NCBI GenBank assembly: GCA_964471215.1
Contig: CAYYFC010000014.1
Span: 1 to 37,701 of the forward strand
Length of the DNA stretch: 37,701 nucleotides
DNA from: Archaeoglobus_B sp964471215
Lineage (GTDB): Archaea > Halobacteriota > Archaeoglobi > Archaeoglobales > Archaeoglobaceae
Reading direction: 5' to 3'
Below, piece after piece: positions 1 to 7,504 of the stretch. Both the position numbers and the translations under genes were made by a program. The notes beneath the pieces are model-generated. The model did not search any database, was not told where the DNA came from, and saw only the letters and a program-made list of their open reading frames with translations. Positions within the stretch are counted from its first letter, which is position 1. Every line of letters begins with the position of its first letter.

Positions 1-72
1 CTTGAAGGGCGAGATGTGGGTGTAAGGATGTGGGGAGTTCCGTTCACACCGAAAGTGAGAAATCCTAAATGA
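1..72 (+). pseudogene. C-terminal fragment of a TnpB-like (IS605 OrfB) protein, cut by the window edge
   Basis: Frame 1 is open from the first base to a TGA at 70-72 and encodes 23 residues ending in MWGVPFTPKVRNPK. The WGVP(F/L) tail resembles, from memory, the extreme C-termini of archaeal IS200/IS605 TnpB proteins, and it also resembles the tail of the TnpB relic at 13869-14472 (GESGVPLKEEK). Only the last codons are inside the window, so whether the gene is intact is unknown. It could be an unrelated C-terminus. Confidence 0.4.
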
Positions 73-265
73 ATGTTTATTAAACTATTGAGGAGAGAAC
101 GGTACTTTAAGATCTAGTATCCTGATCTCCGATTTTTAAAGAATTCAAATGAGAAAAACAGGCTCTAAAAGTATAATCGACGTGTTATGTTGAATTCTGA
201 TCGGTCTTAATCATGTCTTATTTCACGTTTAAAAGATCCGCATAAACTTCGGTTTTATACAAATC
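73..265. other. AT-rich intergenic region without a recognisable gene
   Basis: I see no open frame with coding character on either strand, no tRNA-like fold and no clear C/D box pair in this stretch. It separates the fragment at the left edge from the stop codon of the winged-helix gene on the minus strand and probably holds the 3' ends of both. Confidence 0.5.
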
Positions 266-631
266 TTATCCACTCATAACTCTTTTTAAAAACCACGCCT
301 CGAGTTTTAGGCATCTCACTGCCTCGCATTCCCTTTCAAGGCATCCAAAACACGGTGGAAGACTGCTAATTTCTTCAAGCCTCTCCAGTATTGTTTTGAG
401 ACTAAGCTCCTCAACCTTCTCCTCTTCTATCTCGGCTTCTGCCGAAACTATTTTAAAAGTCTTTACACCGTTCACAACTACTTCAATCCTCTTTATCAAC
501 CCCTCCTTTTCGAGCTTCCTCAGAATTCGTGAACACTTACTGCTGTCTATATTTAACTCCTTCCAGAGATCCTTTTGAAGTATCGCGCCCCTCTCCCTGA
601 GTATCTTGAGAATTTCCTCTCTCGTATCCAT
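266..631 (-). CDS. Winged-helix protein with C-terminal cysteine cluster (RPC34/TFIIIC B-block-like)
   Basis: 121 residues. The first ~65 form a winged helix-turn-helix (EEILKILRERGAILQKDLWK, then a recognition-helix stretch with SSKCSRILRKLEKEGLIKR). A charged linker follows, and then four cysteines near residues 95-108 in the pattern C-x2-C-x4-C-x4-C. That layout, wHTH plus four C-terminal cysteines, is what is known of archaeal homologues of eukaryotic RNA polymerase III subunit RPC34/hRPC39, which can carry an Fe-S cluster; the metal here is inference. It lies 41 bp downstream of SmAP2 on the same strand and may be co-transcribed. A TTAAAAA box about 20 bp upstream of the ATG may be its own promoter. 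A different MarR-like regulator is possible. Confidence 0.75.
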   Translation of the reverse strand: MDTREEILKILRERGAILQKDLWKELNIDSSKCSRILRKLEKEGLIKRIEVVVNGVKTFKIVSAEAEIEEEKVEELSLKTILERLEEISSLPPCFGCLERECEAVRCLKLEAWFLKRVMSG

Positions 632-671
632 TTGAGGTCCCTAAATCGTTTTTAAGGTCAAAAAATCAGAA

Positions 672-893
672 TCAGTCCACGGGTCTTATCATGATGATGT
701 TGTTACCCCTCAACACAACAGAACCAAGATTTCTTATCTTTTCATCGTTTTTATATTCCGTCGCATTTGTTATGTAAAGGTTCATATAATCGTCAACACC
801 TTCGAGCTTTCCAACCAAATCCATTTCCTCTCCCTTTATTTCAACCCTTATTACCCTGCCAATCAGAGATCTTACCATTTGATTTGGAAGCAT
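672..893 (-). CDS. Sm-like archaeal protein SmAP2 (LSm)
   Basis: A 73-residue LSm protein with the Sm1 motif (GKLEGVDDYMNLYITNA) and the Sm2 motif (GSVVLRGNNIIMI). SmAPs form heptameric or hexameric rings that bind U-rich RNA. The sequence, beginning MLPNQMVRS, closely matches what I recall of Archaeoglobus fulgidus SmAP2. I chose the ATG at 893 because GGTGATC, a near-perfect complement of the 16S 3' end, lies 4 nt upstream. The in-frame GTG at 902 would place that ribosome binding site inside the gene. It is divergent from the epimerase gene, and the winged-helix gene follows on the same strand. Confidence 0.95.
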   Translation of the reverse strand: MLPNQMVRSLIGRVIRVEIKGEEMDLVGKLEGVDDYMNLYITNATEYKNDEKIRNLGSVVLRGNNIIMIRPVD

Positions 894-940
894 TTCGATC
901 ACCTTTTTTCTATTTTAGATTTATTGTTTTGACAAAAATC

Positions 941-950
941 GTATATATAC
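941..950 (+). promoter_or_regulatory. TATA box of the epimerase gene
   Basis: GTATATATAC is centred about 25 bp before the ATG at 970, so the transcript is probably leaderless. No strong Shine-Dalgarno sequence precedes that ATG. The motif is nearly palindromic and sits between two divergent genes, so it could also serve the SmAP2 gene. Confidence 0.65.
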
Positions 951-969
951 CTTACTACTCAAAAGAGAT

Positions 970-1905
970 ATGATACTCGTCACGGGCGGTGCTGGATTTA
1001 TAGGTAGTCATGTCGTCGATAGGTTGATAGACATGGGTCACGACGTAATTGTCGTTGATAACCTCTCATCTGGCAGTTACATTAACGAGAACTCGATATT
1101 CTATAAGATAGATCTTGCCGAGGATGTTTATGAGCTAAACATGGTATTTAAAAGGCATGATATAGAGGAGGTCTGGCATATTGCAGCAAATCCTGACGTG
1201 AGGATCGGAAGCGAAAATCCTGATGAAATATACAAAAACAATATACTTGCAACTTATAATTTACTGGAAGTCATGAGGAAGAACGGTGTGAGGAGACTTA
1301 TATTCACGTCCACATCAACTGTTTATGGTGAGGCAAAGGTCATACCAACTCCTGAAGATTATCCGACCATACCCATATCAATCTACGGTGCATCAAAAGT
1401 TGCATGCGAGGCCATGATAGCATCTTACTGCCATACATTTGATATGAAGGCATGGATATACAGATTTGCAAATGTGATAGGTAAGAGGAGCAATCACGGC
1501 GTGATATACGATTTCATAATGAAGTTGATGAGAAATCCAAAAGAACTCCTTATACTCGGAAACGGTGAACAGAACAAATCTTATATATACATATCCGATT
1601 GCATCGATGCGATGTTTTACGGTTTGAATTCGGATGATTCGATAAACATATTCAATATTGGAAGCGAGGATCAGATAAAGGTCAGGAGAATTGCGGAAAT
1701 AGTATGCGAGGAGATGGGTTTGAATCCAAGATTCAGGTTCACGGGTGGTATAAGGGGATGGAAGGGGGATGTGCCCGTTATGCTCCTGTCAATCGAGAAG
1801 CTTAAATCCATGGGATGGAAACCGAAGTACAATTCTGAGCAGGCAGTTAGAAAAGCAGTTGTAGATCTCCTTGAAGATCTGGGATTGAAAAAAGGCGGGG
1901 AGTGA
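970..1905 (+). CDS. NAD-dependent sugar epimerase/dehydratase (GalE-like)
   Basis: 311 residues of the extended short-chain dehydrogenase family. The N-terminus carries the NAD-binding loop TGGAGFIGSH (residues 5-14). The catalytic Ser/Thr stretch TSTSTVYG lies near residue 115 and the Tyr-x3-Lys pair is in YGASK near residue 138. Length and motifs fit UDP-glucose 4-epimerase and related nucleotide-sugar epimerases or dehydratases; the substrate is not determinable. Its likely partners are the oxidoreductase, glycosyltransferase and UPF0104 genes on the opposite strand just to the right. The final 9 bases, including the TGA, overlap the 3' end of the convergent RNase P RNA gene. Confidence 0.9.
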   Translation: MILVTGGAGFIGSHVVDRLIDMGHDVIVVDNLSSGSYINENSIFYKIDLAEDVYELNMVFKRHDIEEVWHIAANPDVRIGSENPDEIYKNNILATYNLLEVMRKNGVRRLIFTSTSTVYGEAKVIPTPEDYPTIPISIYGASKVACEAMIASYCHTFDMKAWIYRFANVIGKRSNHGVIYDFIMKLMRNPKELLILGNGEQNKSYIYISDCIDAMFYGLNSDDSINIFNIGSEDQIKVRRIAEIVCEEMGLNPRFRFTGGIRGWKGDVPVMLLSIEKLKSMGWKPKYNSEQAVRKAVVDLLEDLGLKKGGE

Positions 1906-2148
1906 CGGTAGTAAGCCCCCTTCTGTTTCAGACGGCATCAGTCTGAGCGGCTTACGCGCCTTGCACCGGCGGGGACGGCCGTTTCATCCCGCTTGGGTGA
2001 CCTCAGCCTTCCGGCATCCTCGCATTACCCCAAGCGGGTATCGTTTCTGTGCCGTTGCCACCCCTCTCGGGGTATCCCCTTACGGGGATCCGCCTTTAAC
2101 GGTGGGGGGACTTTCCTCCTTTCGGAAAGCCGTCCACCGTCACTCCCC
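1897..2148 (-). ncRNA. rnpB: RNase P RNA (archaeal type A)
   Basis: Read on the minus strand, the RNA opens with GGGGAGTGACGG and closes with CCGTCACTCCCC, a perfect 12-bp P1 helix. It contains the universal GAGGAAAGTCC block (2118-2108), an ACAGAA element (about 2049-2044), and the 3' conserved segment ACAGAAGGGGGCTTAC (1926-1911), which pairs back to build the P4 core. About 252 nt fits an archaeal type A molecule. RNase P RNA is the catalytic part of the ribonucleoprotein that cuts tRNA 5' leaders. The 3' end overlaps the stop codon of the convergent epimerase gene, and the 5' end lies 6 bp from the UPF0104 stop codon. Confidence 0.96.
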
Positions 2149-2154
2149 ACATAA

Positions 2155-3156
2155 CTATTGCTTACATGTATATTTAGCTTTTCCCAAAACCTTAATACTT
2201 ACAACAGATCCGACGACTATGTTCAGGTAATACGTTATAGTCCTCCATATCGCAACCAAAACGCCAAGAATTCTGTGAGGAACGAATTCCGAGTACAGAT
2301 ATGCCATGCTAGCCTCAGCTATTCCGCTGCTGCCCGGAGTAAGGGGTATTAGGGATACGACGACTATTATCACCTGGGATGTTATCGAAAGGAGAAAACT
2401 CGGATCCTCTCTTAAAGACATGAGTATAAACGACGGGATTAGAAATCCCAGAATCCACATTATGACAGTTAGCATAAATATAACAGCTGACTGACTCTTT
2501 TGAGCCTTTATCATTTCAATCAAAGCTTCTCTAAAATTCTCAGCTTCTTTTATCATCTTCTCAGTAATCCTCGTAGCCCTTTCTCCTATTATCCTCCCCA
2601 TAAGCGATCCGAAACAATTAATCATACATCTTATCCTGCTCGGATCCTTTAAAAGAACGTATAGCGAAATTAAAAATAGAATTAAGAGTATTGAAAATAC
2701 TATCGAGATTCTAAACCCCAGTTTCGTAAAAAATCCCGTTATTATAACGAGTATTGGCAGGGAAATCGCGAAGAATGCACCGTCCAGAACTCTTTCTATT
2801 AAAACAACCGCTGTTGCAAGACCGTAGCTTCCACACCTATCTCCTATCAGCTTAACCCTTAAAGGTTCACCTCCGGCAGAAGAAGGAGTTATAGCTGCAA
2901 AAAACATGCTGGAAAGTGTTATTTCGAAAGAATACGAAAGATCCAGGTTGTTTCCAAGGAGTTTGGATATCAGTTTAAGTCTCAGAGCCCATAAGAACCA
3001 GAATGAAGCCTGAAGAATAAACGCTATTGATAAAAACCTCAAATCCAAATTCTTCAGAACATCCAGACTAATGTCTACGTTTGTAAATCTGAATATCAGC
3101 AGTATTGTTATCAGGCTTATTGCGATGCCTATCAGAGCCTTTATCAGATCTCTCAT
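2155..3156 (-). CDS. UPF0104 / flippase-like multi-spanning membrane protein
   Basis: 333 residues with about eight hydrophobic spans starting at residue 5. Two family landmarks are visible: TPSSAGGEPLRVKLI in the first half and PLTPGSSGIAEASM in the second. These identify the LPG-synthase transmembrane/UPF0104 family (PF03706). Members occur in bacterial aminoacyl-phospholipid flippases and, in archaea, next to glycosyltransferases (AglD-like). A role in moving or modifying a lipid-linked saccharide is inferred from its place directly after the family 2 glycosyltransferase (4-bp gap) in an apparent three-gene operon. Its C-terminal codons carry the likely RNase P RNA promoter. Confidence 0.85.
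   Translation of the reverse strand: MRDLIKALIGIAISLITILLIFRFTNVDISLDVLKNLDLRFLSIAFILQASFWFLWALRLKLISKLLGNNLDLSYSFEITLSSMFFAAITPSSAGGEPLRVKLIGDRCGSYGLATAVVLIERVLDGAFFAISLPILVIITGFFTKLGFRISIVFSILLILFLISLYVLLKDPSRIRCMINCFGSLMGRIIGERATRITEKMIKEAENFREALIEMIKAQKSQSAVIFMLTVIMWILGFLIPSFILMSLREDPSFLLSITSQVIIVVVSLIPLTPGSSGIAEASMAYLYSEFVPHRILGVLVAIWRTITYYLNIVVGSVVSIKVLGKAKYTCKQ
2169..2177 (-). promoter_or_regulatory. Probable TATA box of the RNase P RNA gene
   Basis: On the minus strand TAAATATAC is centred about 25 bp upstream of the first P1 base at 2148. It lies inside the last codons of the upstream UPF0104 gene. The RNA could instead be processed from a read-through transcript. Confidence 0.5.
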
Positions 3157-3160
3157 TTAA

Positions 3161-4099
3161 TCACCTTAGATAGTATATTAGAGCCTTTATTGAATAAAAC
3201 GAATAAATCATTATGCCTATAAGAGGTGCAAGTGCATAAATTATCTTGGGTTTTTTTATAAACTGAATTGATCTAATATATAAGTAAATCGATATAAGTA
3301 TTAGGATTGACATATATATTGCAAGAGGTAGAGGCGATATCAAGGAGATGACTAGGAATATTATGAGCAGTGCTAGGATAGATGACCATGCAAGCAAGTC
3401 CCATGGCCCGAATTCTATCTCCTTCAAAGTCTGGGCAACCCCTCTTGCCCTTATCTCCTGCCATGAGAGTACATCTCTTAGAGTCCTCGGTAATGATACC
3501 CTAACGAGCGCATTGGCAACACACTGTTCAAGTCTTATTCCCTTCTTTAACAGCAAAATGCTGAATCCGTAATCCTCTGCCCTTATGCTTGTCGGATAAA
3601 TCACCTTTCTATATATGAATGTCTTCTCTGCCCTGTTGTTTCCGGGTATGTGAACCCTGTACAGTTTCGGGATTATAAGGTGTATGGCGTGATACCATGC
3701 AAATGCGTGCCCGAAGAAGTCACCGTTTACCTCTGGTATTCCCCCGACAACATCGCATTTTTTCAGCTTTTTCAGAACCTCCTCGATGTACGATTCATCG
3801 TATTCATTTTCCGAATCTCCCCATATTACCACGTCGTATCCCCTTTCCAGCGCGTAAATGCATGCCTCCCTTCTTGCAAATCCAGTTCCTCCAATTATTT
3901 CCTGAACCTTGAATTTTATGCAGGGATAATCCCTTGAAAACTTAAGTGTCACTTCCCTCGAATCATCGCTCGATCCACCATCCATCACCAAAACATCAAA
4001 TTCCTGGCAAATCTTACATCTCTGCTTTATTAGAGAATTAAGACACCTTCTTAAGCTTTCGGCATTGTTCTTATTAAGTATTACAACCAAAACCTTCAT
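3161..4099 (-). CDS. Family 2 glycosyltransferase with C-terminal membrane segments
   Basis: 312 residues. A GT-A fold N-terminus (MKVLVVILNKNN, then VLVMDGGSSDDS around residues 36-47) binds the nucleotide sugar, and a D-x-E type motif appears in IWGDSENEYDE near residue 94. Hydrophobic segments from about residue 235 to the end anchor the enzyme in the membrane, as in dolichol-phosphate sugar synthases and related enzymes. It overlaps the upstream oxidoreductase gene by 26 bp and is followed after 4 bp by the UPF0104 gene, so the three are probably one transcription unit. Donor and acceptor are unknown. Confidence 0.88.
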   Translation of the reverse strand: MKVLVVILNKNNAESLRRCLNSLIKQRCKICQEFDVLVMDGGSSDDSREVTLKFSRDYPCIKFKVQEIIGGTGFARREACIYALERGYDVVIWGDSENEYDESYIEEVLKKLKKCDVVGGIPEVNGDFFGHAFAWYHAIHLIIPKLYRVHIPGNNRAEKTFIYRKVIYPTSIRAEDYGFSILLLKKGIRLEQCVANALVRVSLPRTLRDVLSWQEIRARGVAQTLKEIEFGPWDLLAWSSILALLIIFLVISLISPLPLAIYMSILILISIYLYIRSIQFIKKPKIIYALAPLIGIMIYSFYSIKALIYYLR

Positions 4100-5393
4100 A
4101 CAAACACCTCAACCTTTCAGCAAGCCTCTTAGCCTCCATCCAGACGCTGTCCATGTTTAGATAGCTCCAGCTTCCAAATCTTCCAAACGGTATTATCCTG
4201 TTTCTCATCAAAAATTCGCATATCCTGCCAGTTACTTCCCTGTAATCATGATTGTAGACTATGTAAGCGTACTTCCATCTCCAAATCTTCACGAGCTCAA
4301 CATCAAAGTCAAACCCCATCTCCCTCAATCCCTCGAGAACGCAGTCCTCGATATTGTCATCCTTCATATCCTCATCCGGTTTATGTGATATCTCCGCTAT
4401 TAAGCTCGAGTAACCATTCGGAGACATATTCGGGCTGTAATTGCTTAGAAATGCAATCCTGTGAAATATTATTTCTTTCTGGGGAACGTATATCCAATGA
4501 TATTTCGGAGCTCTGTTTTTAATTCCCAATCCTACCACTACCAACGAGTTGTAATCGAACTTTTTCAGAATGGATTTTATGCATCTGTTTTCACTTACAA
4601 TCCCTGCAATTTCGTTCAGCGGTGCAGTTGAAACTACGTAGTCGCAAACTATTTCTCCTATCTTATCGGTCTTCAAAACGACCTTTTCATCCTCCTTTTT
4701 AATTCCCTTAACAGCAACAGACGTTATTATCGGATAACTTATTAATTCACTTAATCTCCTTATCAGGGCCTCTATGCCGCCCCTGAGGGGATAGTAGAAC
4801 CTTATCTGATGCCTGTAACCCTCTGTGGGTATTCCGATTGCAGATTTCATTATGTCATAGATTGGGGGGTTCGGTATTCTGTTCCCAACCCAGTCAAGTG
4901 ATATCTTCTTCAAATCCCTTTTCCAGAGCTTCTCGTTATACGGTTTTAGATACTTCTCCGTTATGGCTTTCCCAAATACATAGTAAAACCATTCAAGGAG
5001 ATTTCCCGGTTTCCTCAGAATTCCCATTTTCCTCTTCAAAAACGTTTGTACGACATCTTTCAGGATTTCATATCTCTCGTATGCCGGAAGATCGTATATC
5101 CCATTTTCAAATGGATATTTAATAAATTTATTTTTATAATATATATAGGTCTTTCTTCTATGCTCAACGTATTCACCCAGAACATTGAGCATTTCCCTTA
5201 AAACTATCTTATTCTTTGAAAACAGTATATGCGATCCTCCGGTGTCAAATGTCCAGCCATTTATCTCTTCACTCCTCAGAAGTCCTCCTATCCTTTTATC
5301 CTTTTCCAGAATCTTTACGTTGAATTTCCTGTCATTAAGCATGTATGCGAGGGATAATCCTGAGAGACCTGCACCTATTATACATATGTCCAT
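4074..5393 (-). CDS. FAD-dependent oxidoreductase, protoporphyrinogen-oxidase/UDP-galactopyranose-mutase-like
   Basis: 439 residues. The N-terminal dinucleotide-binding motif GAGLSGLSLAYML is followed by an acidic residue and the GG motif (EKDKRIGGL, residues 30-38), the signature of FAD-binding NAD_binding_8/amine-oxidase proteins. A YPFENG segment near residue 93 recalls UDP-galactopyranose mutase-like proteins of polysaccharide loci. Its operon partners (glycosyltransferase, UPF0104 protein) argue for a sugar or isoprenoid-lipid role rather than haem synthesis, but the reaction is inference. The ATG at 5393 is the first start in the frame with the nucleotide-binding motif at the expected position. 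Confidence 0.8.
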   Translation of the reverse strand: MDICIIGAGLSGLSLAYMLNDRKFNVKILEKDKRIGGLLRSEEINGWTFDTGGSHILFSKNKIVLREMLNVLGEYVEHRRKTYIYYKNKFIKYPFENGIYDLPAYERYEILKDVVQTFLKRKMGILRKPGNLLEWFYYVFGKAITEKYLKPYNEKLWKRDLKKISLDWVGNRIPNPPIYDIMKSAIGIPTEGYRHQIRFYYPLRGGIEALIRRLSELISYPIITSVAVKGIKKEDEKVVLKTDKIGEIVCDYVVSTAPLNEIAGIVSENRCIKSILKKFDYNSLVVVGLGIKNRAPKYHWIYVPQKEIIFHRIAFLSNYSPNMSPNGYSSLIAEISHKPDEDMKDDNIEDCVLEGLREMGFDFDVELVKIWRWKYAYIVYNHDYREVTGRICEFLMRNRIIPFGRFGSWSYLNMDSVWMEAKRLAERLRCLYEGFGCNT

Positions 5394-5416
5394 GTCTCTT
5401 ACTCATCGTCACGTAT

Positions 5417-6028
5417 TTAAAGATTAAAACCCTCGAATTCGAGTATCCTCTTTGCCCACATGAGCTTTTTAAGCTTCAAACCGCTTGCATTTTTAAAGTC
5501 AAATCCTATCAGTTTTATGCTCTTGGCATTGAATTCCTTAGCAATTATCGCTGCCCTATCCCCATCTGTAAATCCACCGAAATTGTATATCTTATCAAAT
5601 GGTTCTGCCTGAGTAGTTGCGACAAATCTGTTCAGCTTTGGAACGAGTGATCTTACTCTACTGATGTTGTCGCCATGAGCATGCAGTACGAGAATGCAAC
5701 CTTTTCTTTCGAGATTCACCAGCACCTCGTCATCCTCCTCCATATCGGTAACGTGTACATCCGGAATTATATTTAATTTCAGTATACTCTTTCCTGCAGT
5801 GATTATCACATGATCTTCAAGTGAACCCAAATCTATTTCCTTAACTGCACCACCTATTACAACCGTGTCTCTGTTCTCAATTACTTCATGGAGTACGGAA
5901 CTGTCAAGTAACTTATCTCTACCAATTTCATACATTACCCTTGCAGACTTCCTGTCTCTTTCGATATCAAATCCGAAATCCCTTATTATCTTCGGATAAA
6001 ACTCATTCAGCCACACATTCAAATCCAT
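5417..6028 (-). CDS. mptE: 6-hydroxymethyl-7,8-dihydropterin pyrophosphokinase (MptE family)
   Basis: About 203 residues of the archaeal MptE/DUF115 family, which pyrophosphorylates 6-hydroxymethyldihydropterin in tetrahydromethanopterin or folate-type cofactor synthesis. Visible landmarks are GGAVKEID near the middle, the acidic cluster PDVHVTDMEEDDE that likely binds magnesium, LHAHGDN, and GGFTDGDRA near the C-terminal third. The start is the ATG at 6028; a GTG three codons upstream (6037) is equally possible because no clear ribosome binding site decides. It follows engB by about 50 bp on the same strand. Archaeoglobales use H4MPT, so the function fits the host. Confidence 0.88.
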   Translation of the reverse strand: MDLNVWLNEFYPKIIRDFGFDIERDRKSARVMYEIGRDKLLDSSVLHEVIENRDTVVIGGAVKEIDLGSLEDHVIITAGKSILKLNIIPDVHVTDMEEDDEVLVNLERKGCILVLHAHGDNISRVRSLVPKLNRFVATTQAEPFDKIYNFGGFTDGDRAAIIAKEFNAKSIKLIGFDFKNASGLKLKKLMWAKRILEFEGFNL

Positions 6029-6081
6029 TGAGGACACGCCCGATGCAGATAAAATTCCTTAACATCTTTAATTTGCCTCAT

Positions 6082-6675
6082 TTACCTCCTGAGAACTGGA
6101 ATTAGATCAGATCTCTTCATGCTTATGAATAAATCTTTTATAGCGTTTTTTAAATTCTTAACATCTCCCCTCTTAGCAGAAACGGGAAACACCACATGCC
6201 TCCATTTTGTCCACGGAGGATCCATTCCCAACCTCTCAACTATCAAGTTCAGAGTTTCATCCCTGTTCTCAACCTTATCCATCTTGTTTACGGCCAGAAA
6301 TACCCTGAAGTCGAATTCGTTTAGGAAGTCGAACATCTCGATCTCTACTGGTATGTATCCCCTTTTCTCCCACCTATCTGCGATTTCAAGAAAAGACTTT
6401 CCATCTATTACCTGTATCGCAGCTGTTATCCTGTTACTGTTTTCCTCTATATACCTCACTATGAAGTCCTTTACCCTTTCGTTAAATTCCCTGCTTACGC
6501 CAGATATGTAACCAAATCCAGGAAGGTCTGTTATTATCAGATCCCTGTAGATGATCTGATTTGGTTTTATTGTCGTACCCGCCCTCTTACCTATTCTAAC
6601 CTTTACACCGAACAACTGATAGAAAAGAGTCGACTTACCGACGTTCGATCTACCCGTAAGGACTATTTCGATCAT
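6082..6675 (-). CDS. engB: GTP-binding protein EngB (YihA/YsxC family)
   Basis: 197 residues with all GTPase motifs in order: G1 GRSNVGKST (8-16), a G2 threonine in KRAGTT, G3 DLPGFG, G4 NKMDK and G5 SAK. This matches the EngB branch of TRAFAC GTPases. In bacteria these assist large-subunit ribosome assembly; the archaeal role is taken by analogy. It overlaps the Sec61-beta gene by 4 bp, which suggests translational coupling. Confidence 0.93.
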   Translation of the reverse strand: MIEIVLTGRSNVGKSTLFYQLFGVKVRIGKRAGTTIKPNQIIYRDLIITDLPGFGYISGVSREFNERVKDFIVRYIEENSNRITAAIQVIDGKSFLEIADRWEKRGYIPVEIEMFDFLNEFDFRVFLAVNKMDKVENRDETLNLIVERLGMDPPWTKWRHVVFPVSAKRGDVKNLKNAIKDLFISMKRSDLIPVLRR

Positions 6676-6857
6676 TTCGGCCAGAGGCCGTAGTAGGCGT
6701 TCAGTATTATGACGAGTATTCCTGTTATTAAACCGAATACTATAACGCTCTTCGGACTTATCCTTATCTGCGCTCTCTCCTCCTCAAAGTATCTCATTAT
6801 ACCGGCAGATGACATGAGGGGAGGGGTTCTCGTCCTCTCCCTCTTAACCTTTGCCAT
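6672..6857 (-). CDS. secG: Preprotein translocase subunit Sec61-beta (SecG)
   Basis: 61 residues with a basic, proline-containing N-terminus (RERTRTPPLMSSAGIMRYFE) followed by one transmembrane helix (SVIVFGLITGILVIILNAYY). This is the typical architecture of the archaeal Sec61-beta subunit that joins SecY and SecE in the protein-conducting channel. The ATG at 6857 has a TATA box about 26 bp upstream and no Shine-Dalgarno sequence, so it is probably leaderless and the first gene of a Sec61-beta, EngB (and perhaps MptE) unit. Confidence 0.95.
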   Translation of the reverse strand: MAKVKRERTRTPPLMSSAGIMRYFEEERAQIRISPKSVIVFGLITGILVIILNAYYGLWPK

Positions 6858-6878
6858 GTAACTACTTTAAATCACAGA

Positions 6879-6887
6879 CTATATAAC
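6879..6887 (-). promoter_or_regulatory. TATA box of the Sec61-beta gene
   Basis: GTTATATAG on the minus strand is centred about 26 bp upstream of the ATG at 6857, the spacing expected for a leaderless archaeal transcript. Confidence 0.6.
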
Positions 6888-6888
6888 G

Positions 6889-7431
6889 TTAATGTCTCTT
6901 CGACTCCTTATGTATCAGAGCAGAAGCGACAAGATGAGCTATTCTCAACGCTTCCGGAATTTTCCCCTTGGATCTCGAAATACTCAGAATATTCCTTGCA
7001 AAATCGATGTCGCATCCGCAGATCTGAATGAAAAGATCTTCAATACGGTGTACATCTCCAGCTCTTCTTATAATTTCCATTCTCCTTTCAAAGGAGCTTA
7101 AATTCCTCAACGCCATTTCTATATCCTTAAAATTCGGCATTTTTTTCATGACAACAACCACAGGAATTCCTGTTCTTCTGTAGATCTCGTATACATCTGC
7201 TATATTAAACCCCGCAAACGTTATACCGCTAAGCATTATGCATTTCAGCTGTATCTTAAATTTTGAAGAATTAATGAGATCTACTACTTTTTCCGTTACA
7301 TCGAATCCATCGACTTCAATCCTATCTATCAGAAAACCTTCTACATAAGTTCCGGCTGTTATGCATCCGACAATGTACGCAACTTCACCTTTAAAGCTAT
7401 CGTCAAAGCCAACTACCCTCCATACCTTCAT
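6889..7431 (-). CDS. DUF99 (UPF0215) protein, endonuclease V-like fold
   Basis: 180 residues. The start MKVWRVVGFDDSFKG, the central CIMLSGITFAGFNI and the PVVVVMKKMPN strand are hallmarks of the archaeal DUF99/UPF0215 family (PF01949). Family members are predicted to share the RNase H-like fold of endonuclease V, and the acidic pair in GFDDS is in the position of a metal-binding residue. No function has been firmly assigned as far as I know. It is transcribed divergently from rpoE, and the shared AT-rich patch around 7457-7467 probably contains both promoters. Confidence 0.85.
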   Translation of the reverse strand: MKVWRVVGFDDSFKGEVAYIVGCITAGTYVEGFLIDRIEVDGFDVTEKVVDLINSSKFKIQLKCIMLSGITFAGFNIADVYEIYRRTGIPVVVVMKKMPNFKDIEMALRNLSSFERRMEIIRRAGDVHRIEDLFIQICGCDIDFARNILSISRSKGKIPEALRIAHLVASALIHKESKRH

Positions 7432-7459
7432 TTCAGAAAGGCTTAAATTCTGAGTTAAA

Positions 7460-7467
7460 TTTATATT
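7460..7467. promoter_or_regulatory. Shared TATA region between the DUF99 gene and rpoE
   Basis: AAATTTATATT reads as a TATA box on both strands. On the minus strand it is about 30 bp before the DUF99 ATG. On the plus strand it is about 42 bp before the rpoE ATG, which has its own Shine-Dalgarno sequence GGTGATGATC just upstream of 7505. Confidence 0.5.
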
Positions 7468-7504
7468 GCTTTGCTATCGCAATTCTTTACTTCTGGTGAT
7501 GATC

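Noticed and set aside
1961..2352. Plus-strand open frames in the RNase P RNA region
   Set aside because: The first lies on the antisense strand of the RNase P RNA, and the other is a shadow of the UPF0104 gene.
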